A stretch of DNA of 60,000 bases from NCBI GenBank assembly GCA_903813345.2, contig CAIIXF020000001.1:33502866-33562865 (forward strand). Direction: 5' to 3'. The first letter of the stretch is position 1. Each line of letters starts with the position of its first letter. Made by a program: the position numbers and the translations under genes. This document shows positions 22,325-34,759 of this stretch, in pieces. This stretch comes from Owenia fusiformis. Lineage: Eukaryota > Annelida > Polychaeta > Sabellida > Oweniidae. The notes beneath the pieces were generated by a model, which saw nothing but the letters and a program-made list of their open reading frames with translations, did no database searches and had not been told where the DNA came from.

Positions 22325-23012
22325 TCATCAAGCTTAAAAGACTAGATGCGAGAAGAAATATAATCTTGATTTACATCATTTCAAAATTCAGTCAATTGAT
22401 GTCATATTTGAAATCTACATGTAAAAGTTTTTCTAGAAGATTGTTCATTAACTTTGAAAATTTAATTTTTTGGGAAAATGTGACTTCTAGTAAGGGGAGA
22501 TTCCCCTTAGACCCAATGTTGTAAAATCACAAAAAGTGAAATATCTTTTCTTGTATTGGACAGATGATATTTTCTTTTACTGGACATATTTTAATTAGCA
22601 TAACTATTAGATGCATAAGGTTGATATGAAAATTGAACCACTAAAACTGATAATATTTAAGTTAAAGGAAGAGGGGGAGAAACCCCAGGGTTCAAAGATG
22701 ACATACGCTTATAATGTAAATCTGTATTGAGATGACATCGTCGCTGATTGGTTTAGCGAGTCGATCGTTGATTGGTTTAAAACTAGGTCAATTTGAAAAC
22801 TTTGAAAACCAAGATGGAGGGTAAACAAAAATACGTACTTCCGGGAAAGGAGGTGCGCGAAGGAGGAAATCGTATGTCATACAATTGAATCATAGGGTTT
22901 TCCCTCCTCTTAGTTAAAGGGAACTTTCTACTACACCCGCCATGCTATCTGACCCGACAACTGTGGTGAACCTGGTAACTACCTTCTCGCATCTGAGTTA
23001 TTGGTTCTATAT
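22325..23012. other. R12 interior; palindromic segment with CCAAT/ETS words
   Basis: GTTAAAGGAAGAGGGGGAG (about 22662) faces CCCTCCTCTTAGTTAAAGG (about 22901), enclosing two ATTGGTTT boxes and an ACTTCCGGG. A short ATG frame of 24 codons follows AAGATGG at about 22812. It could be a captured promoter fragment, but the evidence is weak. Confidence 0.3.
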
Positions 23013-23381
23013 CAGGCCAGTCAACTGTCCCGCAATTTGCGTATTTGTCACGCATTTGCTGAAGAATTTGAAGTCACGCCAGTTATTTTTGCGTGACAGA
23101 AAATGTCACGCAAATACGCATTTTACCTGGTAATTGTCAAGCAAAAATATTTCTGTAGAAAATTTTCTAAAAAAGATCGTCTACACAGCAAAAATACGAA
23201 CGACGGGAAAAAAACGTACGCATTTCGTTCGGACTTTTCACGCGAATTACGGATATGTCACGCATTCCGTTCGAAATTTTTCGTACCTATTCAGATTTGG
23301 ACCAAGGTGTCCACATTTTGAGGGGAGGTGTTCAACATTTCCAAGTCACTCATGTTAGGTGTTCCCAAGTTGACAGGCCTG
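23013..23381 (+). mobile_element. R1 element, copy 5 (TSD ctatat)
   Basis: Left end CAGGCCAGTCAACT has one mismatch to its partner. Flanks are ctatat at 23007-23012 and 23382-23387. The C-run and most tandem units are deleted, joining CGTACCTA to the last aggtgtcc units. It lies within R12. Confidence 0.9.
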
Positions 23382-24387
23382 CTATATGCACAGGAACTTG
23401 TACATTTGTAGCACTATGAAGCACTATGATATGAGATGCTAATGTCAGATCTGAGTCATTTATATGTATAAGAAGGACAATAACGGTTTACCATTTCTGG
23501 GAACTGGAAATACAAAAAAGATATGAATTAGTGGTCAGAATTTTATAATTATCGTCTCATTTTGAAGAAAAATCTTTCAACTGTAAGATAAATGTCACTG
23601 CATAACAATGATACCTATGCTTCAAAACTGGATCCCAATGACAGATTTCCTAATTTTCAAACTCACCTTTTTAAAGATCTTCCTCTCAATATTTCATCAA
23701 TCAACTCCTGGTTTGCTCCTGTATCATTTAAGTACTCCTGATTATTACAAGATACTTATTTGATCGTCTTTCACCAACAGTACCTCAATTCTAAAGTTTT
23801 AAGATCAAGATGTCTAAAATAACACACACCTTGATTGCAAATAGAAGGCAGAAAGGAGACCCCCTCCCCCACCCTATTAATTTCTTGCTACGCCAGTGTA
23901 TCAAGTAACTGTTCTAATGCAAATGAAAATTTGTCAATACATGTGATTCTTCTGATTCTAATATTATAAACCTGGATCTCTAAAGCAGAATATTTTTCAG
24001 AATATTATATATACATAATTATGTACTAAAAAATAAGTATATTTTCAGTACTTTTTGTACTTAAAAATGTCCTTAAAAGTAACTATATTTTCACTACACT
24101 TTTGTACTTAAAAATATCCTTAAAAAGTAAGTACATTTTCAGTATTTTTTTTAACTGAACTTTGCACTTAAAAAGTAAGTACATCTTTCAGTAAATATAT
24201 ATACTGAATTTTGTACTTAAAAAATCAGTATATTTTCAGAACATTAATACACTGAATTTTGTACTTAAAAAGTCAGTACATTTTTCAGTACAAAAATGTA
24301 CTGAAAATGCTCCTTTCAGTACAAATACCCTCCCCTAGTGATTTATCTAACATGCAAAAAGTGATGCATGCATTTTAATTTTTCCAG

Positions 24388-24431
24388 CAAATGTGTGACA
24401 ATCACGCCTAATGCATGAGGGTTGACAGGGT
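24388..24431 (-). repeat. Remnant of an R1 end
   Basis: Minus-strand words match the R1 left end in order: CAGCAAATG, GTGACAA and GGGTTGACAGG. It is heavily diverged, and lies just outside R12. Confidence 0.4.
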
Positions 24432-25054
24432 AGCAGATATTATCTGTGTTAATAGATAGGTTGCCAAAACAACTGAAGCATACAATGCTAAATACGTATA
24501 CTGTGGTATTTTCAGTGATTTACATAGGACAGGTTGAAGTTGGCCTTAGGCATTGCGTTGTGTGAAATATGACTATTAACTGTTAACAGGTGGCAGGTTG
24601 AGCTTCACTTAACATTTGGAACCATTTTGAAAATTGATTTTATTCTAATACTAATCTTTGTTTATAAAGAGTTATATACCACACAATAAACATAGTTGAT
24701 TGGAATTAAGGGTGCAGTAGGTAAACTACTAGATAACAAGACCAAATCTAAATAAACTGTAAAAGTCTGATGAAACTGGCATACGCAGTAAGTTGCATCT
24801 AAACTATATACCAAAGTTCCTATACCTATTATTGTTAACTGATACTACATTCTTTTATAAACCAGATTGAGGTAGATCGCCATAAAAACCAAAAAAATAG
24901 TCTAGACTTCAATACCATCATACCACCAATGCTGTGGTAGATCATTTTGCTACAACAGATCATTTCAAAGTCTCTCATATATCAGGGTTTAAAAATAAGT
25001 ATACTTTTGTAGATAATTAAGTTTATATATTAAATGCTCATGACTCATGATTAA

Positions 25055-25330
25055 TTATCCCACTGAACGAAGTTCGAGGGTGATATAGAAAACTCGTTCG
25101 AATTTTCAATATGGCCGCTAAATTAAAATGGCAGCCATTTTTAGAAAAAGATATGATCTTTGATAACTCAAATACCAATGGCTTGATTTGCTATTTTATA
25201 TGCTGTTTCCTGGGTACAAAAGAGCCTTGCTCAAGAAGACATTTTCAAGGTGGCCACCATATTTCAAAATGGCGGCCATTTTTCGTAAAAAAACAATAGC
25301 GTATCCCCTACCCCATTGGAAAAGCATTTT
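25055..25330 (+). repeat. R11-type repeat fragment
   Basis: Begins TTATCCCACTGAACGAAGTTCG and continues with aaaatggcagccattt and tttcaaaatggcggcc words. It lacks the GTCC run and the usual right end. Confidence 0.6.
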
Positions 25331-25382
25331 TCCCTATTAATAAAGTCCCACGGGCGTTAATTAAATGTTCTTTAAATTTTAA

Positions 25383-25672
25383 CTTTTTCTGAGCTATCAA
25401 GGCAACATTTGGCTTAACATATTCTTTGACATACCTATTTTCTTAAAATGTATGGGTAAACTATCAATTTCAGCATTAAGAAGGGTAAGTTCAGTTCAAA
25501 GCTTCAAATGGGAGATATCCACTTTTATATTTTTAAGATCCACTATGTTTCAAGAGGAATATAAGCTGAAATAATGTTTATTTAGGGGGTTTCTTAATTT
25601 GTAGATAATAAAAATATATATTAGTCTTGATGAAATATCCAAACTTAAATATATAATCGCACCTTTAATAGC
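25383..25672 (+). repeat. R10 repeat, uninterrupted copy
   Basis: This is the single-piece counterpart of the R10 copy split by R9 at 17-19 kb. The region near 25530 corresponds to the R9 insertion point. Confidence 0.7.
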
Positions 25673-25876
25673 ATTTAGTACTACATGCATAATGATTGCA
25701 TTTTGTTCAGAGCAATTGTGCCTCTCCATCTCTCATTCAGATCTTAATTTCAAAGAAATTTCATGACTCCATATTTTGTCACGTGGTTGAGATGTTCCCC
25801 CTTGTAAGTAAATTAATGATGGACAGAGAGGTAGAGGTATGCACGAAGCTATCTGCAATTGGATATATTCAATTCT

Positions 25877-26806
25877 GGGTTTGTGTAAAAAACCGGGTAA
25901 CCAGGTACCCAGTCGACCGGGTACCTAACGTTCCTAGCAGGGTTACCAACTTTTAAAGTTCCACATGTCACCCGATATATAGTAGCGAATTGACTTGACA
26001 GACTTAGCCTACCAAGTGCACTCCTGTTCGATATTTTTACCTGATACGAGACAGAGCACTTTTTAAAATAATCGATCCAGCAAACAGTGACGTCCTTGTC
26101 ACGTTGCTCATAAGTAGCATATAAGTTCCTGGAAGACGTTGCACATTTTCGTTCTTTACACATCGAGGCAACGTAAACATGAGACATCTATTGATGGTAT
26201 AAAGAGAACGTTGTTGGTAACTTGTCTGTAAAGTTCGTCAGTGTGGAAAACATAACAAACAGGAACGTTTGATTTTTTACTACATTAATATGGTCCATAT
26301 GTGACGTAACTCAAACGTTAAAATTCAACGTTGTCAAAACAATTTTTTAATATCAAAATATTTGCTGGTGGAAAAAAACATGACAAAAACTTTGTGTTCT
26401 CACTAAGTCGGTTTATTTCTGACATATTGTTAATTATAAATAACCTTAAAACGTAACGTCAATAATGACGTTCATGGACCGTATTGATCTGACGTTATTT
26501 AAATATTCAGCAAAACGTCGATGGATGGTTGAATTTCATCATTGTGGAAATGGCTTCAAAATATTTGTGAGTTAAGGAAACGTTACAAAGACATTAATAT
26601 GTTCTCACTAAATCGGTTCATAACCGACGTTATTTTAACGTTAAAAGGTAACGTTGTCAAACGTTCTTTAGATGTGAAATAACCTCAAAACGTGACGTAG
26701 AAAATAACGTACATGTATCGTCCAGATCCAACGTTATAAATAAAAAAAATTCCTAACCCTGCTAGGAACGTAAAGTTCCCGGTCACCCGGTATTTTACAC
26801 AAACCC
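25877..26806 (-). mobile_element. R4 copy 1, MULE-like (9-bp TSD ttcaattct)
   Basis: Ends GGGTTTGTGTAAAAAACCGG and its inverse. Perfect 9-bp flanks ttcaattct lie at 25868-25876 and 26807-26815. The interior is dense in AACGTT and GACGTC words with two units of a repeat of about 240 bp. A reverse frame (25849-26187) of 112 residues, containing MSHVYVASMCKERKCATSS, is preserved in copy 2. It shows no DDE transposase. Confidence 0.88.
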
Positions 26807-26931
26807 TTCAATTCTACATCATCATTACTTCATTTAACATCAATGGTTCTTAATCCTAGTGGAGGTTAAAATGAAAACACGCACTAACGCGCCATGCTCC
26901 AACACGCTAATAGAAAATGATCCTTCCCACA

Positions 26932-27201
26932 CGAAAAATTTCGAACGGAATGCGTGACATATACGTAATTCGCGTGAAAAGTCCGAACGATATGTGTACA
27001 TTTTTTTCCGGCGTTCGTATTTTTGCTGTGTAGACGATCTTTTTTAGAAATTTTTCTGCAGAAATATTTTTGCTTGACAATTACCAGGTAAAATGCGTAT
27101 TTGCGTGACATTTTCTGTCATGCAAAAATAACTGGCGTGACTTCAAATTCTTCAGCAAATGCGTGACAAATACGCAAAATGCGGGACAGTTGACAGGCCT
27201 G
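26932..27201 (-). mobile_element. R1 element, copy 6, truncated at the C-run
   Basis: Minus-strand copy ending at 27201 with the intact CAGGCCTGTCAACT end. The other boundary, near 26932, falls exactly where the C-run begins in full copies. No second terminal repeat, so no TSD. Confidence 0.85.
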
Positions 27202-27523
27202 AAATTACCACTAACCTGTCAATCAAACTTCAAAGATGTGAACTTTGCGGCCGTAAGATCTCAAAAATTATACTTTTCTAGTTACGATTTATCTAAAAAT
27301 GTAAGACCAATTAACACAACGAGAAACACTATATAATAAACATCAATACGACGAGATAATAGATTTATTATCCAAATTGAATAATAACTAATAAGATCTG
27401 TTACTGCTGAATAACATTCTGCTGAATAACATTTGTTATTAATCATATAGAAATGTCTTATCCGAACAGCTTACATGTACGTATTATCCGTTGCGGCCAT
27501 TAACAATTTTACATATCTAATTA

Positions 27524-28369
27524 CACCCTATGCAGACAGAGCCTGTGGGAAATATTGGGTGCGGAGCAAATGAGCGGAGGGTGCGGAGCTAACGGTTATT
27601 TTTTAATTTAAATTTGGGATATTTCTGAAACTAAGCCGTTTTGGGACTTCAAATATACCAAGATATGTGTATTTGACACCAAATATCAATACAATTGTGA
27701 AAATAGTAGCGCAATTCATTCTATAGCGACGCAGTGTGCCTTAAACCTTTCCCAGACCTATATATTTTGAAATTATCCTTTTAATACTGAGTCCCCAGCA
27801 TTCATAAAAATGGTGTTCAAGGTGCACTATGTATACAAATTATTTTTGCATCTTGGAAGCCAGGCAGTATCTGTGTGATTTTATAAAAATTCGGAATTTT
27901 TTTCAGATATGAGCCCCCTCTAAATATTGGGTGCGGAGCAGCTCCATAAACGTAGCTCCGCACCCAATATTTAGAGGGGCTCATATCTGAAGAACATTTC
28001 CGAATTTTTATAAAATCACACAGATACTGCCTGGCTTCCAAGATGCAAAAATCATTTGCATGGGTAGTGTATCTTGAACACCATTTTTCATGAATGCTGG
28101 GGACGCAGTATTAAAAGGATAGTCTCAAAATATATAGGTCTGGGAAATGTTTAAGGCATACTGCGTCGCTATAAAATGAATTGCTACTATTTTCACAATT
28201 TTATTGATATTTGGTGTCAAATACACATATCTTGGTATATTTGAAGTCCCAAAACGGCTTAGTTTCAGAAATATCCCAATTTTAAATTCAAAAATGACCG
28301 TTAGCTCCGCACCCTCCGCTCATTTGCGCCGCACCCAATATTTCCCACAGGCTCTGTCTGCATAGGGTG
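27524..28369. repeat. R13, 846-bp near-perfect palindrome
   Basis: The two halves, about 415 bp each, are inverted copies from CACCCTATGCAGACAGAGCC at the edge to ATTGGGTGCGGAGC at the centre (near 27950). Flanks aatta at 27519-27523 and 28370-28374 may be a 5-bp TSD, although AATTA is itself nearly symmetrical. The word GGTGCGGAGC recurs at each end and in the middle. The 74-residue reverse frame is incidental. Confidence 0.85.
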
Positions 28370-28374
28370 AATTA

Positions 28375-29290
28375 GCTAAGTAAATAAACATGCGTCGACA
28401 CAGTCGCAGTTGACTATGAAAAGTTCAATCATCAATCTTATTTTTATTTTCTTGATTTAAAGATTTATTATGTTTAAAAAAGAAAATGTTTGATTTTTAA
28501 GTTCAACCTTTAATTCTTATTATCAAGAACGCGCATGCAAATTCGCCAACCATGTACATTGCTTGCAGTCTGCGCAATTTAATGTAAATCATTGTATATT
28601 TTTCGATATACTGTAATACTATTCATTATTTGTAAAATTGAACCGAATATAATCTAAAATTAATCAGCTTTAAATACATTATATGTCATAAAAGTTGCCT
28701 TAAAACAATACAATTCGTGCGTTTGTAAATGCTCTAAAGCCCCGCTAGTATATGAACGAATCCTAAATAGAAATGAGTAAAATTCGTACCCATTAGTGTG
28801 TACACGTTCTACACCGAGACTTCTCCTTTAAATCAAATCAGTCCACCAGTATGAGTTAAGAATGGACAGAGGGACGGATGGCTTCATTCAATGGGATAAT
28901 TAAGATATTTCAAAACCAGTGTCATTCTTCTATGCATACATCACTCCAATCATAAAATAAAACAAGCTGTTTATTTTAAAACTATTCTTTACGAATTTAT
29001 GATAAGTGTAAAATGTTCAATCATACAAATCGCAGTCAGTGATTGTTCTCTACACTCACCCCTCCCCCTTCCTGACATGAACTATTTTGTAAAACCATTG
29101 ACAGTGTGGAAAGGATTCTTACACTCGAGTGTCAAGGGGGGGGGCAGTTACAGAAATATACAAGGCGATGGTTCAAATTGGACAATTTTCAATACTGTTC
29201 AACATGGTGAAAACTTCACGTTTTTAAAGAATGCTTGCCCTGCGAGTGGTTTGCTCTGGATTGCGAGAGAACAAAAACTTTGAGTTAGGA
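28375..29290. other. No gene seen
   Basis: A 94-codon forward frame at 28999-29283 crosses a G-run near 29140 and lacks support. No repeats of the named families. Confidence 0.4.
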
Positions 29291-29309
29291 TTTTTCCTAA
29301 TACTATCAT

Positions 29310-29615
29310 TAATCTAAACAACTTTTTAAACCTCCCTAAATCAAATATTTAAAATTTACAAATTTACTAGTGTACCGGGTGGGGAAACAAGTCTCCATCC
29401 AACCACTAAAGTTTAAATATACTATATACTATAGTGTCCCGTGAATTCATTATAATTATCTTAGACAATAGTGAAGTTAAGCGGTACAATCATTGGAGTG
29501 TTAATTAATCGGAATGCAAGTTTGATTTAAAATAACTCCTTTGGATCAAATATTTAAATTCTACTAGAATGCGGGGAGTGGAAACAAGTCTCCATTCAAG
29601 CACTAAATATCAAAA
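29310..29615 (+). repeat. Spaced direct duplication
   Basis: Segments about 29330-29412 and 29540-29613 share TCAAATATTTAAA and GGAAACAAGTCTCCAT followed by CACTAAA, with about 80 percent similarity. Likely an old local duplication. Confidence 0.55.
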
Positions 29616-29805
29616 GAAAGATTTCAGTACCCCTTAACTTCACTCCCGGACTTCACTATTCATCACCACCCTTCCCTCTTCCCCAAGTATCCCTTATGAC
29701 CCCAGAATGTTCGTTTCTGTGCCCCCCCCCCCCCGTCCATGGCCAGTAAGTAATCTATGTGTATATTGGCTCCCTCCCAAAGGTGGGAAAACCAGATGCA
29801 GGCAT

Positions 29806-30083
29806 CAGGCCTGTCAACTGTCCCGCAATTTGCGTATTTGTCACGCATTTGCTGAAGAATTTGAAGTCACGCCAGTTATTTTTGCGTGACAGAAAATGTC
29901 ACGCAAATACGCATTTTACCTGGTAATTGTCAAGCAAAAAAATTTCTGTAGAAAAATTTCTAAAAAAGTTCGTCTACACAGCAAAAATACGAACGCCGAA
30001 AAAAAACGTACGCATTTCGTTCGGACTTTTCACGCGAATCACTAATATGTCACGCATTCCGTCCCGAAAATGTTCGTACCTAC
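29806..30083 (+). mobile_element. R1 element, copy 7, truncated at the C-run
   Basis: The intact left end CAGGCCTGTCAACT runs to CGTACCTAC at about 30083, the base pairs immediately before the C-run in full copies. The right half is absent. Confidence 0.85.
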
Positions 30084-31715
30084 GGGGATATTGCTGGAGC
30101 TTGAATAACAAATAAAAGGCATGTTCTTATTTCTGTATTCTGACCTTTGATTGTGTATTAAGTTGAGCTGCACGCCAAGCGTTAAGATTGTTAAAACGCT
30201 TAAAATAAAATTTTATTCCTCTCAATTTACATAAAAATGAAACATATTAGATTCGAATCTCAGTCACACCAGCACCACTGGTCAACGGAAGTACAAATAT
30301 CTATATTAATCAAATGTCTGAGAATTTGATAACTGTCTGGGATCCAATGTTAAATTTTATTGAAGCAAACTAAGAAAAGTATAAAGATGAATTTTAAACG
30401 TTTAGAGGGAAAAGTCAAATATGCATTGTAACCCTAAAAATAATTCATTAAAGTGTCGTACACATTTATAACATTATATAAATAAAACAAATAAAGCACA
30501 ACCCTAATGCCCTATAATGGATTATATTATCGGCGCTAAACGGCCCTTGCAATAAAAACGCATCGAAGCAGGGAATGCTTGGAAAATGCTTCCGAGACTG
30601 ACTTTTCAAAAATGTTTATATGATGATTGCGTTTGCTTCTCACGAGTTCATTGAAACGTTCAGTCGTAAAACTTTAGAGATCAAAAGACTAATTAGGCAC
30701 CTGATTGCGAAAGTTTGATTGCATTTCGATCGTCGGGATTTTACAAACGTATTGTTTAAGTAGCGATCGTGTTCTTGGAATCTTGATAACTTCCTATTTT
30801 AAGTTTTGGGTTGAAAGCAATGAGTATGTCGGACTTTCTCAAGTCCACATAATGAAACAATATCCCTTTATATTAGTCCAATCGGAATTTGCATAAACAT
30901 ACCAGTTTTATATTGCAAAAAGAACTGTAATTAATAGCCTACATAAAAGCATCATGCTACATAAAACATTAAAGCATATATAAAGCCTATTGTTATCGCA
31001 CCAATCGCACCCCCCCCCCCCCTCCTGGCTACGCCTATGGATATTTATGCAACTTTCACGTTTACACGGCGCCCTAATAATTCTTGCGCCCCCTCTAAAT
31101 ATCAGACCCGTCAGGCGTTGAGGCATTGATCAGGATACCCTGACTCCCAAGCTGTGCGACTTCTGGCAACCGCTACATCTATATTCCCGGGGAAAACGCT
31201 TTTAGAAAAATTGTCAAATATGGTCGTGTGTGGGCAAACACCGAGGAGGAGGACAGGGGTGCGTGCATTGTGTGCGACCCTTCATCAGTTGTGTACCTTA
31301 TTTTTTTATGAATTTCTTCCGAATAGTTATGCTAGAGGGGTTCTGATATTTATTTCTGTTTTCAAATGAAATAATTTCACCCTTGCCCGACTGACTTGTA
31401 GATAATGCACGAATCAAATAGCATGGGGATCAGATAATCAGATTAATTCGTATTTTCGCAATCAGATGAATTAACTTATTGTTTTCTCTGATTAAAAGGC
31501 GGTTTGGAGCTACTTTTACAGGATTTGTAAATTCGCAATCAGACTGGCTTATTTTAATATTTAGTCAGTGCAAGAGGAGGGGACTATAAAGTAGAAAAAA
31601 TTGTTTTGATTTCGACACTAACTGAATAATTTATCACAATTGTTAAATAAGCAAACAGAAACAGGTTTAAAAATGAGAATAGAGGCAAAAAGTCTATACA
31701 TAAAATGTAATTAAA
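30084..31715. other. No gene; one R6 end fragment
   Basis: 30996-31040 carries CGCACC words, a C-run and CTGGCTACGCCTATGG, matching the end of R6. Frames of 63-72 codons here have no support. Confidence 0.5.
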
Positions 31716-32400
31716 ACCCGGGAATTAAAAGCAATTTTAGACTGTTAGATGATCTCTTCTGTAATCAAGGTGATGTTGGTACACTTCCGCCGTTAGAAAA
31801 ACAAAGACTAAGACAAAGACTATATAGCAATTAATGCTTTTGTAATCATTAAATGTTAGATTCTTATTATTTTGTTGGACAATGTTCAGACTTCTGACCA
31901 AGATTAAATCATTTATGTTTGTATTTAATAAATAGTATTTCAATCAGACAGACGCTCTAATGAGTTAGAAAAATACATTTGTCCATTTCCTCTCAAGAAG
32001 TTTTCAAAGGTAATCAAGTCGATTTGTTTGAGTGTTTAGCATTGTTTTTCATAACTTGACGCTTCCATGAACAGAATGACTTTGAAATGAGTTTTTATAA
32101 TTTTAGCTTTTATACGGACATGCTTATTGTATATTTCTATATGAACGTTGTAGTTATGTGATGTAACATCGCCCCCCCCCCCCAAATTACAGGTATACAA
32201 ATTTTGGTCGGAATGCATTAACTTGCAATTAAAAGCAATTTTAGACTGTTAGATGATCTCTTATGTAATCTAGGTGATGTTGGTACACTTCCGCATTTAA
32301 GAAAACAAAGACTAAAACAAAGAGAACTAAGCAATTAATCCTTTTGTTATCATTAAATGTTAGATTCTTATTTTTTATTGGACAATATTAAGACTTCTGT
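31716..32400 (+). repeat. Direct duplication of about 175 bp
   Basis: About 31726-31900 and 32229-32400 share TTTTAGACTGTTAGATGATC, GGTGATGTTGGTACACTTCC and TTAAATGTTAGATTCTTATT, with about 87 percent similarity. A C-run (32172-32183) lies between them. Confidence 0.7.
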
Positions 32401-32654
32401 CTGCGATTGTTGTGCAGGTATGTGCATAAAATCATGTGAACAACATTATCGTGGAATCTCCCATATTCATTCTCATAATGTCTTACAGCTATTTCGCAAA
32501 TGACATAATCCTAAACAACATATGGACATAATATTGCAGAACTGAGCGAAAAGAAAGGTGGAACAAATCAGATTAAGATATTTTATTTTTGAAATGCACA
32601 AAGGGCAACAAAACTTAAAGGCGTTGTAAAATAGATCGTGCTTTTATATGATCC

Positions 32655-32760
32655 CCTTCTATAGTACCCTACCCTTTGCATTTGTTCGACTTCACTTCTT
32701 AAATGAGAGTTTCGTCTTCTCGTAGTTTATAATTAGACTCTGCACGCAGCGTAATAGTGC
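32655..32760 (+). repeat. R14 repeat, copy 1
   Basis: CTTTGCATTTGTTCGACTTC, then TAGACTCTGCACGCAG. Related copies lie at 33777-33870 (+) and 34392-34487 (-). Confidence 0.6.
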
Positions 32761-32816
32761 CCCTATTATCCATGTTCATGTTCTCATTTGATTTTTCATC
32801 AGTTATGACTTGATAA

Positions 32817-32934
32817 CATTTGCTCCGATTTTCATTACGGCGCCCGGCCGATTGAGTATCTTGTTCAGAATTGAATACAATTTTGAACAAAATACTCATC
32901 GGCCGGGCGCCGGTGCTGAAAATCTGAGCAAATG
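32817..32934. repeat. 118-nt GC-rich hairpin
   Basis: Arms of about 55 bp: CATTTGCTC at the outside, GGCGCCCGGCCGAT in the middle, with the loop near ATTGAATACAATTTT. Paired with only a few mismatches and small bulges. It is much more GC-rich than its surroundings. Both strands carry partly overlapping small frames that are by-products of the symmetry. Confidence 0.7.
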
Positions 32935-33776
32935 TGACCACGGCATTATAAAAGCATACTCTTTAATACACGAACAGATTCAAAATGAGACTTTATCTAT
33001 CAGAGAAATAAAAATGGAAAATTTGTATTCTGAAAATATTAACTGATGCATTGGTTAGTATTAAATATTAAGTTTTACAGTCGGAAACCTCAAGGGGCGG
33101 GAAATTTGATGAAACAAAACGCTGGATTAATATGTGGACAACTTGCAAATGAAATGAAAGTAACATGACAGAACGAGTATGTACGCCCAATAAATACTTT
33201 TATAGTTTTAATGTGCATTCAAAGGACCCTGTTTGTTAAATTGATAGAAATGAATAGTTTTATTATCGGAAAAAACTGAGAAATATCTACCCGATTCGCC
33301 AGAATAGTCATCATCATATCAGTGCGAAAAATTAGCTATATTTATTTTCTATCCGATATACACCTGATATTGATAGCCTTCCACGATCATGGTCCGTTGA
33401 CATCATCAACCTTGTGATTTGCCATAAGTGATTAACCAACATTTTTTAATTAAAAGTCGGGGTTGACGTTTCTTGACTTTTCACACTTACATCAAAACAT
33501 AATTTGAAAATAAAAGGCATAAAATGGCCATTAAAAGTACATTTTTGAACAAAAGTATCAACTTATATTACACTGCACGCAAATACAAAGTGAAAAGAAC
33601 GTCTTCCCGGAGATTGAAATACGGATCGGTAAGTCAACAAATCTAACTGTTAAATAAACAAGCTTAGCCTATGTCTGCGATTGTTTGTCTGAGTGGCCAG
33701 ATGTTATCCGTTTCGGATAATAAATTTCTGAGAATACTACTGATATCTAGAATACATCTTTCGTGATATTTTTCAT

Positions 33777-34490
33777 AAAACTACCCTTTGCATTCGTTTG
33801 ACTTCACTTCTTTTAAAAGAGAGCTTCGTCTTAGTGTATACGTAGTTTAACTAGACTCTGCACGCAGGGTATCATAAAACAGGCATCTTAGCTGCAATTT
33901 TGAATAATAGCGTAATTCATAGTACAATGTAAATTAACCCGCCTCTGTTTAATTCAAATATGCATTACCCTTAAGATTTATATACTTAGACACCTTTTCA
34001 TTCTTGATTCGGATTTTTATCTTGTCTTCATCTAAATCTGTGGATTAATAACAGTTTTTAGTATACAAATTGAACATACAAAATGTAGCGTATTGATTAC
34101 ACGTTACAGTGGCGTAGCCAGCTTTCAGTCGGGGGGGGGGGGGGAAGGGGTGCGATCGTGGCATTAAAAATGTTTTTGAAGATTTGTTTTGAATTTTACA
34201 AAAATTGGTGCAACTTCGTTCAAAATCGAGCTAGAAGCTTCAAAAAAAGCATTTTAAGACTTTTCTCTTCTATCTAATGGTTCTATTTTCATTGGTTATG
34301 GAGGGGGGGGGGGTGCGACCGCATCCCATCGCATCCCCCTGGCTACGCCTATGCGCTATATTAATATAACAAGGTTATCAATATCATGCCAATAGTTACC
34401 CTGCGTGCAGAGTCTACATGTAGTTAAACTACAAGACGAAGACGAAGCTCTATTTTAAGAAGTGAAGTCAAACGAATGCAAATGGTAGCC
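33777..34490. repeat. R14 inverted pair enclosing R6
   Basis: R14 copies at 33777-33870 and, inverted, 34392-34487 form arms (TTTGCATTCGTTTGACTTCA outward, GACTCTGCACGCAGGGTA inward). They may be the ends of one element of about 700 bp. R6 lies inside. Confidence 0.6.
34110..34352. mobile_element. R6 MITE (GGCGTAGCCAG ends)
   Basis: Begins AGTGGCGTAGCCAG followed by a long G-run and GGGGTGCGATCG. Ends GCATCCCCCTGGCTACGCCTATG. Inverted core GGCGTAGCCAG. Its interior (GAGCTAGAAGCTTCAA) also occurs inside R3 in the R2 copies. No clear TSD. Confidence 0.7.
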
Positions 34491-34759
34491 AATAGTTAGA
34501 TGGTTAACTAATATTAACACAAAATAATAATACACGATAATCAAAAAAATAAACCTCGGTATTCGGGCCTAAAATCCAAGGATACGTGTACCATTACTTA
34601 AGTGTAAGCTGCAATACCATATCGGATACCTGTACCATTACTCAATAATAACCACTAGTAAGACCATAATAACAAGCTTAATAACCATCTTATTACAATT
34701 TATTCCATACGATTTTGTCTTGTGTAAAATGTTCTAAACACCGTTACAATTTACACCAA

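Larger units (their letters stand above)
19874..24340. mobile_element. R12, CACTA-like element, 4.5 kb (TSD att)
   Basis: The left end is CACTAGGGAGCGGC and the right end, inverted, is CACTAGGGGAGGG, each followed by TTTGTACTGAAAGGAGC. Flanking att occurs at 19871-19873 and 24341-24343. Subterminal blocks of a degenerate TTTTGTACTTAAAAAGT...CAGTA unit fill 20716-20925 and 24030-24330. CACTA/EnSpm elements typically show CACTA ends, 3-bp TSDs and subterminal repeats. No transposase frame is seen, so this is a non-autonomous copy. It has been invaded by R11 and two R1 elements. Confidence 0.72.
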
